A stretch of DNA of 15,180 bases. Source: Gammaproteobacteria bacterium. Lineage in GTDB: Bacteria; Pseudomonadota; Gammaproteobacteria; Pseudomonadales; Halieaceae. Both the position numbers and the translations under genes were made by a program. Below, piece by piece: positions 1-7,180 of this stretch (the first letter of the stretch is position 1; the number at the start of each line of letters is the position of its first letter). The stretch lies in the NCBI GenBank assembly GCA_018222695.1, contig JAAEZV010000015.1, positions 1 through 15,180 on the forward strand, written 5' to 3'. The notes beneath the pieces were generated by a model. It was not told where the DNA came from and did no database searches. It saw only the letters and a list, made by a program, of their open reading frames with translations.

Positions 1-243
1 GTCGCGGGGCAGCACACAGAAACGTTATGCGGAGACCTGATGACCCATCTGGAGACCCAGGCCGAAGCGCTGCGAGACAATCCAGAGGCGGAACAGGCGG
101 AGCACGCGGCACAAGAGCAGATGCAGCAGGAAGCCCGTGAGCGTATTGCTGCACTGCAGGCAGCCAGAGCGGCCGCGCGGGCGCGGGCGCGCGACGGGCT
201 TGATGACGACGACAGCGAAATGGAAGTGGAGTACCGACATTGA
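1..243 (+). CDS. obgE: GTPase ObgE/CgtA, C-terminal fragment (5' end outside window)
   Basis: The reading frame is open from base 1, so the ATG at 40 is internal and this is the last 80 residues of a larger protein. ObgE is a ribosome-associated GTPase involved in 50S subunit assembly and stress responses. What is visible matches the end of gammaproteobacterial Obg: the last helix of the G domain, then a charged helical linker (QEARERIAAL, followed by an Ala/Arg-rich run) and an acidic tail (DDDDSEMEVEYRH) resembling the usual Obg ending of Asp/Glu residues followed by a short hydrophobic-basic end. The G1-G5 GTPase motifs lie outside the window. Position directly upstream of proB agrees with the obgE-proB order common in gammaproteobacteria. 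Its TGA overlaps the proB start. The assignment rests on tail similarity and context, not on a catalytic motif. Confidence 0.82.
   Translation, partial: VAGQHTETLCGDLMTHLETQAEALRDNPEAEQAEHAAQEQMQQEARERIAALQAARAAARARARDGLDDDDSEMEVEYRH
222..231 (+). promoter_or_regulatory. Ribosome binding site for proB, inside the obgE 3' end
   Basis: GGAAGTGGAG ends 8 bases before the TTG at 240. The GGAG core at 228-231 is well placed for that TTG and supports it as the real start; the nearby ATG at 247 is out of frame. Confidence 0.6.
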
Positions 244-1379
244 CCGATGCGGTTCAACAAACTGACCGGCAGCGGCTTGCCGATGCCCGACGCTGGGTCG
301 TTAAGGTAGGCAGCGCTCTGCTCACCAATGACGGGCGCGGTCTGGATGCGTCAGTGGTCAAGATGCTGGCAGATCAACTGGCCGCGCTACGGTCAGGGGG
401 CTGCGATGTCGTGTTGGTGTCCAGCGGTGCGATTGTGGCGGGCCTCGCGCGCCTGAATCTCGCAGAGCGTCCCCATGAAGTGCATTTGTCCCAGGCCGCC
501 GCGGCGGTTGGGCAGTCCGCGCTCGTGCGCGCCTATGAAGAGCATCTTAGCCCGCACGGTGTGACCACCGCGCAGATACTGCTGAGTCATGCAGACGTGC
601 GTGCCCGGGATCGCTATCTCAACGCACGAAGTACGCTCAGCACGCTATTGGCCATGAATGTGCTGCCGATCGTGAACGAAAACGACACCGTGGTGACCGA
701 TGAGATTCGTCTCGGAGACAACGACACGCTGGCGGCACTGGTGGCCAATTTGGTCGATGCCGACGCCTTGCTGATTCTCACGGATCAGGACGGATTAATG
801 GACAGCGACCCGCGGCAGAGCGCTGACGCGGCGCTCATTCAGACAGCAGATGTCCACGACAGCTCGCTGGATGCCATTGCAGGCGCCGGCAGCGCGCTCG
901 GTCGTGGAGGTATGGCGACCAAGCTGAGTGCGGCGCGCCTCGCCGCCAGATCAGGCACCGCGACAGTTATCGCTAACGGACGCCTGCCCGATGCCATAAC
1001 TCAGGTGGCCGGGGGCGCATCGCTGGGTACTTTCTTACAGACCCAACGCCAACCCCAGAGCGCGCGCAAACAGTGGCTGGCTAGTTTGCTCCACGCCCAG
1101 GGTAGTCTGGTGCTGGATGACGGCGCGGTGAGAGGTGTCTCGGATCAGGGCCGGTCGCTACTCCCTATCGGCGTTGTCAGTGTTGCGGGGGATTTTCAGC
1201 GCGGTGATCTGGTGTCATGTCTAGACGGCGCCGGTCGGGAGCGCGCGCGGGGTCTCGTGAACTACTCAAGTGAAGAAGCCAAGGCGCTGGCGGGCAAGGG
1301 TTCCGCCGACATCGAGTCAGTGTTGGGCTACCGTGGCGAAGAAGAGCTGATTCACCGAGATAATCTGGTGGGGAGCTAG
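240..1379 (+). CDS. proB: Glutamate 5-kinase ProB with C-terminal PUA domain
   Basis: Catalyses ATP-dependent phosphorylation of L-glutamate to glutamyl 5-phosphate, the first and feedback-controlled step of proline synthesis, in the cytosol. The 379-residue protein has an amino-acid-kinase domain: VVKVGSALLT at 20-29, SSGAI at 61-65, NENDTV at 147-152, GDNDTLAA at 159-166, TDQDGLMDSDPR at 181-192 and GRGGMATKL at 221-229. A PUA domain follows at about 283-365, as in E. coli ProB (367 residues). The start is a TTG sharing TTGA with the obgE stop and preceded by a good ribosome binding site; no in-frame ATG precedes the kinase motif. The ZIP transporter gene begins 4 bases after the stop, so obgE, proB and the transporter are probably cotranscribed. 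proA is not in the window. Confidence 0.96.
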   Translation: MTDAVQQTDRQRLADARRWVVKVGSALLTNDGRGLDASVVKMLADQLAALRSGGCDVVLVSSGAIVAGLARLNLAERPHEVHLSQAAAAVGQSALVRAYEEHLSPHGVTTAQILLSHADVRARDRYLNARSTLSTLLAMNVLPIVNENDTVVTDEIRLGDNDTLAALVANLVDADALLILTDQDGLMDSDPRQSADAALIQTADVHDSSLDAIAGAGSALGRGGMATKLSAARLAARSGTATVIANGRLPDAITQVAGGASLGTFLQTQRQPQSARKQWLASLLHAQGSLVLDDGAVRGVSDQGRSLLPIGVVSVAGDFQRGDLVSCLDGAGRERARGLVNYSSEEAKALAGKGSADIESVLGYRGEEELIHRDNLVGS

Positions 1380-1383
1380 GATC

Positions 1384-2217
1384 ATGGACGGCACGTCGCT
1401 ACTGGCGCTGTATGGCGCGGCGCTGTTCGCCGCCTCGCTCCTCGGGAGCGGGTTGCCGCGGCTATTTCGGATGACCCATACGCGCACCCAGATGGTGTTG
1501 AGCCTGATATCGGGACTGATGCTGGGTGTCGCTTTGCTGCATTTAATCCCGCATGCCTTCACGGCCGGCCAGGCCATTGACACGGTCATGGTCTGGACTC
1601 TGTCCGGTCTGATTTTCATGCTGTTGTTATTGCGCTGGTTTCATTTTCATCAGCACGATTTCGCGAGCGCTGCGGCGGATTGTGATCTGGCCTCGGCCGA
1701 TGAACATCATCACGCGCATGCCCACGATCATGCCCACTTGCCTGAGCAGCCACTGGGCGCTGTTGGGTTGTTCGCGGGGCTGTGTGTGCACACGGTGGTC
1801 GACGGCATTGCCCTCGGCGCGGTGCTTATCGGGGCGGTGCAGGGGTCGGCATTGGCGGGTGTAGGCGTGTTCCTGGCGATATTGCTCCACAAGCCGTTGG
1901 ATGCGTTATCTATCGAGACGGTGATGGGTGCGAGGGGTTGGTCCTCACTCAGTCGCTGGACTGCTGGTACGGTCTTCGCGCTGTTGTGCCCGCTGACCGC
2001 AGCCGTCTTTTACTTCGGTGCCTCGGCGCTTGTTCCCTATGAGGGCTTGCTGCCTGCCAGTCTCGCGTTTGCCGCCGGTGCCTTTATCTGTATCGCGCTG
2101 GGTGACTTATTGCCCGAGGTACAGTTTCACAGCCATGACCGGCTGCGGCTCACACTACTCTTTTTGCTGGGCGTAGGCATTGCGTTTGCGCTGGGCTGGC
2201 TCGAACCCGCGCACTGA
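1384..2217 (+). CDS. ZIP-family divalent metal transporter
   Basis: A polytopic inner-membrane protein of 277 residues, the usual size for bacterial ZIP (ZupT/GufA-like) transporters, which import zinc, iron or manganese. Hydrophobic segments lie at about 5-25, 36-58, 66-85, 124-151, 155-172, 194-215, 222-243 and 256-273. The two metal-binding helices are recognisable: HTVVDGIALG with H136 and D140, and HKPLDALS with H169 and D173. The loop between the third and fourth segments is very His-rich (FHFHQH near 86-91, then HHHAHAHDHAH at 108-118), which in this family is thought to capture metal. AGGA at 1378-1381 overlaps the proB stop and serves the ATG. It follows proB by 4 bases and faces hemH. 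The metal cannot be named from sequence; zinc is the usual default. Confidence 0.88.
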   Translation: MDGTSLLALYGAALFAASLLGSGLPRLFRMTHTRTQMVLSLISGLMLGVALLHLIPHAFTAGQAIDTVMVWTLSGLIFMLLLLRWFHFHQHDFASAAADCDLASADEHHHAHAHDHAHLPEQPLGAVGLFAGLCVHTVVDGIALGAVLIGAVQGSALAGVGVFLAILLHKPLDALSIETVMGARGWSSLSRWTAGTVFALLCPLTAAVFYFGASALVPYEGLLPASLAFAAGAFICIALGDLLPEVQFHSHDRLRLTLLFLLGVGIAFALGWLEPAH

Positions 2218-2224
2218 AAGTTTC

Positions 2225-3307
2225 CTAGCGCTCTGCGCCCAACTTTTTGGCTAACTGCTCGGTGCGCTGGGGGTCCGACTCGGTGTCGAGCCAGCCATTC
2301 AGTTCATCGTTGATGAGATCCGTCAGGGCAGCCAGATGACCGTCCTGGGCATTGAGGCAGGGAATGTATTCGTAACGCGCACCGCCGGCTTCGAGAAAAA
2401 TATCCCGGTTCTCCATGCCGATTTCCTCAATCGTTTCCAAGCAGTCGGCAGAGAAGCCCGGGCACACCACCTGCACCGCTGTCACACCCTGGCCCGGGAG
2501 CGCCTCCAGGGTTTCGTCGGTGTAGGGTTGTAGCCATTCTTCGCGCCCGAACCGCGATTGAAACGTGGTGATCATCTCGTCTTCTGACAACCCTAAATTC
2601 TCGCCAATCAGTCGAGAGGTTTTATGGCACTGGCAGTGGTAGGGGTCGCCCTCGACCAGATACCGCTTGGGCATACCGTGGTAAGAAAGCACCAGCTTGT
2701 CTGTGCGTCCGTGGGTTGCCCAGTGGGCGCGGATGCTGTCTGCGACGGCGGCAATGTAGCGCGGGTCGTCATGATACGAGCTGATAAAGCGCAAGGCGGG
2801 TAGCCAACGTCGCCGCGTTAAGTCGCTACTCACCTCGTCAAATGTTGAGCCAGTGGTCGGCCCCCCGTACTGCGGGTAGAGCGGCAGTACCACGAGTTTT
2901 TGCACCCCCGCTTCAAACATCTCGGTCAGCACATCGGCGATTGCGGGTGAGCCATAACGCATGGCGCCCCGGACCACAAAACGATCGCCATGTTGGCGTT
3001 TGAGTTGCTCCGCTACGCCGGCTACCTGATCCTCCAGATGCGCGAGTAGGGGTGAGCCACGCTCATTCCAGACCGCAGAATAGGCTTCGGCCGAGCGCTT
3101 GGGGCGCGTATTGAGAATGATGCCGTTCAGAATCAGCCACCAAATGGGGCGCGGCACTTCTACAACGCGAGGATCCCACAGGAACTGCTTCAAATAGGGT
3201 TTCAGCGCCTTGGCGGTCGGGGCCTCAGGCGTGCCGAGATTCGTCAGCAGGACGCCAATGCGCGGCACGGTCGCATGCTGATAATCGGACTGGCCGAGGT
3301 ATTTCAT
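2225..3307 (-). CDS. hemH: Ferrochelatase HemH
   Basis: Inserts Fe2+ into protoporphyrin IX to make protoheme, the last step of heme synthesis; normally membrane-associated. The 360-residue length and motif order match proteobacterial ferrochelatases: VLLTNLGTPEAP near the N terminus, LPLYPQYGGPTTGS at 141-154, the catalytic-site LSYHGMP with H210, YHCQCHKTS at 223-231, and CPGFSADCLETIEEI at 282-296 containing the conserved Glu (E291). The family's conserved His and Glu are both present. The tail after about residue 340 is short and charged, with no extra transmembrane anchor. Transcribed toward the ZIP gene with only 7 bases between stops, and divergent from the first acyl-CoA dehydrogenase across 167 bases. 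AGGA lies 7 bases before the ATG. Confidence 0.96.
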   Translation of the reverse strand: MKYLGQSDYQHATVPRIGVLLTNLGTPEAPTAKALKPYLKQFLWDPRVVEVPRPIWWLILNGIILNTRPKRSAEAYSAVWNERGSPLLAHLEDQVAGVAEQLKRQHGDRFVVRGAMRYGSPAIADVLTEMFEAGVQKLVVLPLYPQYGGPTTGSTFDEVSSDLTRRRWLPALRFISSYHDDPRYIAAVADSIRAHWATHGRTDKLVLSYHGMPKRYLVEGDPYHCQCHKTSRLIGENLGLSEDEMITTFQSRFGREEWLQPYTDETLEALPGQGVTAVQVVCPGFSADCLETIEEIGMENRDIFLEAGGARYEYIPCLNAQDGHLAALTDLINDELNGWLDTESDPQRTEQLAKKLGAER

Positions 3308-3370
3308 AATGGGTTCCTGAGCGCTGTTGGCTTGATTTGCGCGCCCCAGCGCAAGATCACACGGGCCGCG

Positions 3371-3376
3371 ATTGTA
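3371..3376 (-). promoter_or_regulatory. Possible -10 element for hemH
   Basis: On the minus strand this reads TACAAT, a 5/6 match to the sigma-70 -10 box, about 64 bases upstream of the hemH ATG. I see no good -35 box at the expected distance, so this is tentative. Confidence 0.3.
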
Positions 3377-3389
3377 CCTTATACGCGAA

Positions 3390-3418
3390 TTGACTCGTCT
3401 CTGATCAGTGCGTAAAAC
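3390..3418 (+). promoter_or_regulatory. Predicted sigma-70 promoter for the first acyl-CoA dehydrogenase gene
   Basis: TTGACT (3390-3395), a 17-base spacer and TAAAAC (3413-3418) give 5/6 and 4/6 matches to the sigma-70 consensus at ideal spacing. The spacer contains the palindrome CTGATCAG at 3401-3408, a possible repressor contact. The promoter would give a leader of about 50 bases before the ATG at 3475. It lies next to the putative hemH -10 box on the other strand. Confidence 0.5.
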
Positions 3419-3474
3419 GAGGGCTCGCCGGGCTCGATCGCGGCGTATTCACAAGGCAATAACAGGACCTGACC

Positions 3475-4641
3475 ATGAGTCTCGATTTTGACAGTGCTCG
3501 GTTGCCCAACCCGCATTTCACCGAAGAACATCACGCATGGCGCGAGGCGCTGCGCAGGTTTATCGATACCGAAGTCATGCCCTATGCGGATGACTGGGAC
3601 GAGGCGGGTGCGATTCCCACTGAGCTGTGGCCAAAAGCGGCTGAAGTCGGCCTTCTTGGGCTGGGCTATCCCGAGCAGTTCGGCGGCACGCCTGCGGACA
3701 GCTGGCACTCCTGGATTGTGAATGAGGAGCTCTCCCGGGTCGGTGCGGGTGGTATCAGCGCCTCTCTCATGGTCCACGGTATCGGCCTGCCGCCAGTCCT
3801 TAACTGGGGGCCGGAGTGGATGCAGGCGGAGGTTGCGCCGCAGGTGTTGAGAGGTGAGAAGTGGATCTCGCTGGGGATTACCGAACCCGGCGGTGGCTCA
3901 GACGTGGCGAATCTCGCAACCACCGCAGTACGCGATGGCGACCACTACGTGGTCAGCGGAAGCAAGACCTACATTACCGGGGGTATGCGCGCCAACTGGG
4001 TGTCGACCGCAGTCAGAACTGGCGGATCGGGAGCGGGCGGTGTCTCCATGCTGTTGATTCCAACCGATGCTGAAGGCTTCTCGCGGACACCGCTGGACCG
4101 CAAGATGGGTTGGTGGGCATCGGATACCGCCACCCTCTACTTTGACGAAGTCCGTGTGCCGGTCGACAACCTCATCGGTACCGAGAATGAAGGCTTCAAG
4201 GTCATCATGACTAACTTCAACAGTGAACGGATGGGCATGGCCGCTGCCATGGAGGCCTATGCGAGAGTCTGCCTTGAGGAAGCGGTTGCCTGGGCGACGG
4301 AGCGCAAAACCTTCGGCAAGCGTCTGGCTGATCATCAGGTGATCCGCCACAAAATTGCGCAAATGAAGCAACAGCTTAACGCCACCCAGGCCTATATCCG
4401 CTTTTGTTACGAGTCGATTGAAGCGGGTACGCCCAACCCGGGCGATATCGCATTGTTGAAAGTTCAAGCGAGCGAGGTGATGGAGTTCTGCGCCCGCGAA
4501 GCCATGCAGATTCTAGGTGGCCTCGGTTACATGAGGGGTAACCGGGTTGAACGGATTTACCGCGAGGTACGCGTCAATGCCATCGGCGGCGGTTCCGAAG
4601 AAATCATGCGTGATCTCGCTACCCGGCAGTACGGACTCTAG
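3475..4641 (+). CDS. Acyl-CoA dehydrogenase (LCAD/isovaleryl-type active-site layout)
   Basis: FAD-dependent alpha,beta-dehydrogenation of an acyl-CoA, feeding electrons to ETF; cytosolic. The 388-residue length is typical. Domain order: helical N-terminal domain (about 10-125), beta domain with ISLGITEPGGGSD at 131-143 and SGSKTYITGG at 161-170, then the helical C-terminal domain with RKTFGKRLADHQ at 277-288, QILGGLGYMRG at 345-355 and IGGGSEEIMRDL at 370-381. The position that holds the catalytic Glu in medium-chain enzymes (IYEGT) is Gly here, but NSERMGM at 249-255 supplies a Glu (E251) where long-chain and isovaleryl-CoA dehydrogenases carry theirs. AGGA at 3464-3467 supports the ATG. 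The substrate cannot be assigned. Confidence 0.93.
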   Translation: MSLDFDSARLPNPHFTEEHHAWREALRRFIDTEVMPYADDWDEAGAIPTELWPKAAEVGLLGLGYPEQFGGTPADSWHSWIVNEELSRVGAGGISASLMVHGIGLPPVLNWGPEWMQAEVAPQVLRGEKWISLGITEPGGGSDVANLATTAVRDGDHYVVSGSKTYITGGMRANWVSTAVRTGGSGAGGVSMLLIPTDAEGFSRTPLDRKMGWWASDTATLYFDEVRVPVDNLIGTENEGFKVIMTNFNSERMGMAAAMEAYARVCLEEAVAWATERKTFGKRLADHQVIRHKIAQMKQQLNATQAYIRFCYESIEAGTPNPGDIALLKVQASEVMEFCAREAMQILGGLGYMRGNRVERIYREVRVNAIGGGSEEIMRDLATRQYGL

Positions 4642-4815
4642 CGAACAGGCCGTCGCTCGACGCAATCAGGCACGCTTGCCAGCAGGCGCTCATGCGCTGA
4701 CAGGGCCGACCTGCGCCCGACTCAGAGGCCGCACCTGCTGACAATTTTGCATGCCCTGTGCCACACTGCGCCGGCGACGATCAACAACAAAATCTGGGAT
4801 GGCAGGAGCATCATC
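4642..4815 (+). other. 174-base spacer between acyl-CoA dehydrogenase genes
   Basis: No convincing gene or rho-independent terminator is present. Two very short inverted repeats occur (GGCA/TGCC around 4670 and GCGC/GCGC near 4690), too weak to call. I see no good promoter. The gap is long enough for the next gene pair to have its own promoter or an mRNA processing site. Confidence 0.5.
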
Positions 4816-6018
4816 ATGAGTGATAACAAAGCGGCGTTGTCCGCGTTTCGCGAGGAAGTATCCGCGTGGATGTCGGAAAATGTGCCGTCGGACCCCGGCT
4901 TTCTCTTGCCACTGACTTTTCTGGAAGTGGGCACCGAGCAGCAGCTCGATTTTCTGCGCGAGTGGCAGCACACACTCTGGAGCGCGGGCTACCTGGGCAT
5001 GCACTGGCCCAGCGAGTACGGAGGTCAGGGCGCTGATCCCGCGTATCAATACATCGTCGACAAGGAACTGGCGAAGCACAACGCGCCGATCATTTTTAAC
5101 ACCATTGGCCTTAACTGGGTTGGGCCGCTGCTGCTCGATATGGGCACCGACGAAGAGAAAGCGAAATACATCAAAAATATCCTCTCGGGCGAAGAGATCT
5201 GGTGCCAGGGCTTTTCCGAGCCCGACCATGGTTCAGATCTGGGTGCGGTGCAGACTCGAGCGGTGCGCGACGGCGACGACTATGTCGTCAACGGTTCCAA
5301 AATTTGGACGACCTTGGGGAACTACGCTGACCACATGATTCTGCTGGCGCGCACCAACCCTAATACCGAGCGCAAATACGACGGCCTGTCTTTCTTTCTC
5401 TCGCCCATGAAGATCGATGGGGTCGAGGCGCATCCCATCCGCAAAGTGACGGGTGAGTATGGCTTTAATCAGACGTTCTTTACCGACGCCAAGATACCGG
5501 CGAGTTGCCTGATGGGCGAAGAGGGCGGCGGTTGGATGGTCGCCATGAAAACGCTGGAATACGAGCGTGGTGTTACGGCGGGGCAGGCCAGTGGGTACTG
5601 GGGCGTCACGATTCAGGTCGATGACATGATCGAGGAGCTCTCAAAGCTGGAGCATGACGGTGAGCCGCTGCTCTCTGATCCGGTAGTGCGGGACGATCTG
5701 GTCGGTTTCATTATGGAGGCCAAGGCGCTGTCACTGACCGGTCGCCGAACGGGCATTCCCGCCCTGACCTCGGATTACCCGATGGGTCTTGCGCTGTCGG
5801 TTAAATACCGCGGGACAGAGTATGAGCGCCGTATGAAGCAATACACCGCCAGCAAGCAGGGGGCGCAAAGTGCCCTGTACGTTGGCGATGCCGACGCGGT
5901 GAGTGGTGGATTCTGGCAGCGCGCCTACTTCAGTAACTTTGGCGCGACCATCGGCGGCGGCACCACACAGGTGCAGGCCAATATTGTGGCTGAGCACGTG
6001 CTCGGCCTGCCGAAGTAA
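4816..6018 (+). CDS. Acyl-CoA dehydrogenase, probable large subunit of a two-subunit enzyme
   Basis: A 400-residue acyl-CoA dehydrogenase. Start chosen at ATG 4816 because GGAG at 4805-4808 precedes it and the product then begins like its family; an in-frame ATG at 4747 would add 23 residues with no similarity. Seen: HWPSEYGGQG at 63-72, WCQGFSEPDHGSDLG at 129-143, VNGSKIWTT at 158-166, VTGEYGFNQTFF at 211-222, the EYERGV helix at 248-253 with E250 as likely catalytic base, and a C-terminal TIGGGTTQVQANIVAEHVLGLP at 378-399. Between about 262 and 300 it has a longer charged insert than ordinary ACADs, as in the FadE/PimC-like group. The next gene starts 10 bases later and encodes a shorter, divergent ACAD, so the two are probably partners. 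Substrate unknown. Confidence 0.92.
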   Translation: MSDNKAALSAFREEVSAWMSENVPSDPGFLLPLTFLEVGTEQQLDFLREWQHTLWSAGYLGMHWPSEYGGQGADPAYQYIVDKELAKHNAPIIFNTIGLNWVGPLLLDMGTDEEKAKYIKNILSGEEIWCQGFSEPDHGSDLGAVQTRAVRDGDDYVVNGSKIWTTLGNYADHMILLARTNPNTERKYDGLSFFLSPMKIDGVEAHPIRKVTGEYGFNQTFFTDAKIPASCLMGEEGGGWMVAMKTLEYERGVTAGQASGYWGVTIQVDDMIEELSKLEHDGEPLLSDPVVRDDLVGFIMEAKALSLTGRRTGIPALTSDYPMGLALSVKYRGTEYERRMKQYTASKQGAQSALYVGDADAVSGGFWQRAYFSNFGATIGGGTTQVQANIVAEHVLGLPK

Positions 6019-6028
6019 GGGGGCCGGG

Positions 6029-7150
6029 ATGTCAGTTTTAGGAAACGTATCGATCAGCCTTACCGAGGAGCAGGGCATGCTGCTCGATGTGGCCAGAGGC
6101 TTTGTCCGGGATCAGGCACCGATCGACGCGGTGCGCGCTCAGTTGGAGACCGATACCGGTTTCGACGCGGCCACTTGGCAGGCGATGGTTGAAATGGGTT
6201 GGGGAGGCATTGCCTTGCCCGACACGGTCGGCGGTGCCGGCATGGGCGTGGGCTCGGCCGTGCCCGTTTTTGAGGCGCTGGGTGGTGGCTTGTTGGGCAC
6301 ACCGTTGCTCAGCACCACGCTGGCGGGCCAGTTGATCTGGCGCGCCGCGGGCGAGTCGGCCGCAGAGTGGCTGGGCCGCCTGTGCTCTGGATCGGTTGGG
6401 ACGATCGCGTATCTCGACCATGCCGACTGGGGCGGAGCGAATCTGGGTGTGGAGCTGGGTGCCGACGGTACGCTCACGGGCGGCAAAAGCTTTGTCGCGG
6501 ATGCCAGCGTGGCCGACTGCTTTGCGGTACTGGCCAGCGAGGGTGGCGAGCCGGTGTTGGCCTTGGTAGAGCGGAACGCCATTGATGACAACGCGCTGAC
6601 AGAAAATGTGCTGATCGACCTGACCAAGCGCGCTGCCAATGTCGACTTCACAGGTGTGACCCCGGCACAGGTGTTCCGCGGCGATGCCGTGGCAGCGGCA
6701 CTGAGGGATACCCTGTTGTTGGGCGCGTTACTGACGGCAGCCGAGACCACGGGTGCCGCCGGGAAGTGCCTGAATAGCATCACTGAGTATCTCAAGACGC
6801 GTAAACAGTTTGGCAAGCTGATTGGCTCTTATCAGGCGCTCAAGCACCCGACGGTCGATATTTATGTCGGCATGGAGAATGCGCGTTCTTTTGTGTACCA
6901 CGGGGCGACCGTGGTGGGGGATGAGGCGTTAGATCAGGACGCAGAGGTCGCGTGCCGGATGGCCAAAGTCGCTGCTGATGAGGTTATGGTGTTTGCCGGT
7001 GACCGCTCGGTGCAGTTCCACGGTGGCTTTGGCTTTACCTGGGAGTGTGATTCCACGCTGTTCATTCGCCGTGCCCAGTGGGCGCAGCAGATGTACGGGG
7101 GCGCGATTCACCATCGCAAGCGCTTGGCGTCGCTGCTACTCGATAGTTAG
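6029..7150 (+). CDS. Acyl-CoA dehydrogenase-like protein, probable small subunit of the pair
   Basis: A 373-residue ACAD homologue. The ATG at 6029 sits 10 bases after the preceding stop and behind a GGGGGCCGGG purine-rich stretch; the longer frame beginning at 5903 lies inside the upstream gene and was not used. N-terminal LTEEQGMLLDVARGFVRD (11-28) and WGGIALPDTVGGAGMG (58-73) are typical, as are TRKQFGKLIGSYQALKHP (257-274) and FHGGFGFTWECD (330-341). The beta domain is degenerate, with no GFSEPxxGSD motif. The C terminus reads LFIRRAQWAQQMYGGAIHHRKRL (344-366) instead of the usual GGTxEI motif. The helix that normally carries ER has LLLGALLTAAETTG, with no Glu-Arg pair. These are features of non-catalytic or half-site subunits in FadE-type heteromeric ACADs. 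Forms an operon with the preceding gene. Confidence 0.88.
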   Translation: MSVLGNVSISLTEEQGMLLDVARGFVRDQAPIDAVRAQLETDTGFDAATWQAMVEMGWGGIALPDTVGGAGMGVGSAVPVFEALGGGLLGTPLLSTTLAGQLIWRAAGESAAEWLGRLCSGSVGTIAYLDHADWGGANLGVELGADGTLTGGKSFVADASVADCFAVLASEGGEPVLALVERNAIDDNALTENVLIDLTKRAANVDFTGVTPAQVFRGDAVAAALRDTLLLGALLTAAETTGAAGKCLNSITEYLKTRKQFGKLIGSYQALKHPTVDIYVGMENARSFVYHGATVVGDEALDQDAEVACRMAKVAADEVMVFAGDRSVQFHGGFGFTWECDSTLFIRRAQWAQQMYGGAIHHRKRLASLLLDS

Positions 7151-7180
7151 GCGACGAGACGCCGCCGCAACCTCGAGTAG

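Noticed and set aside
165..200. GC-rich repeat-like tract as a possible repeat element
   Set aside because: It encodes the Ala/Arg-rich linker of ObgE in frame and has no regular unit.
40..243. Stand-alone 67-residue hypothetical protein starting at ATG 40
   Set aside because: The frame is open to the left edge and the residues before and after match the end of ObgE, so the ATG is internal.
3898..4467. 189-residue minus-strand frame opposite the first acyl-CoA dehydrogenase
   Set aside because: No recognisable domain; the plus-strand gene explains the sequence fully.
4690..5229. 179-residue minus-strand reading frame
   Set aside because: Antisense to the second acyl-CoA dehydrogenase, which has clear family motifs; composition is that of a high-GC shadow frame with no recognisable domain.
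5903..6028. N-terminal extension of the third acyl-CoA dehydrogenase
   Set aside because: It would lie wholly inside the preceding gene and carries no family similarity; ATG 6029 starts the known N-terminal pattern.
6139..6816. 225-residue Ser/Pro/Ala-rich minus-strand frame
   Set aside because: Shadow of the third acyl-CoA dehydrogenase; low complexity, no motifs and no ribosome binding site of note.
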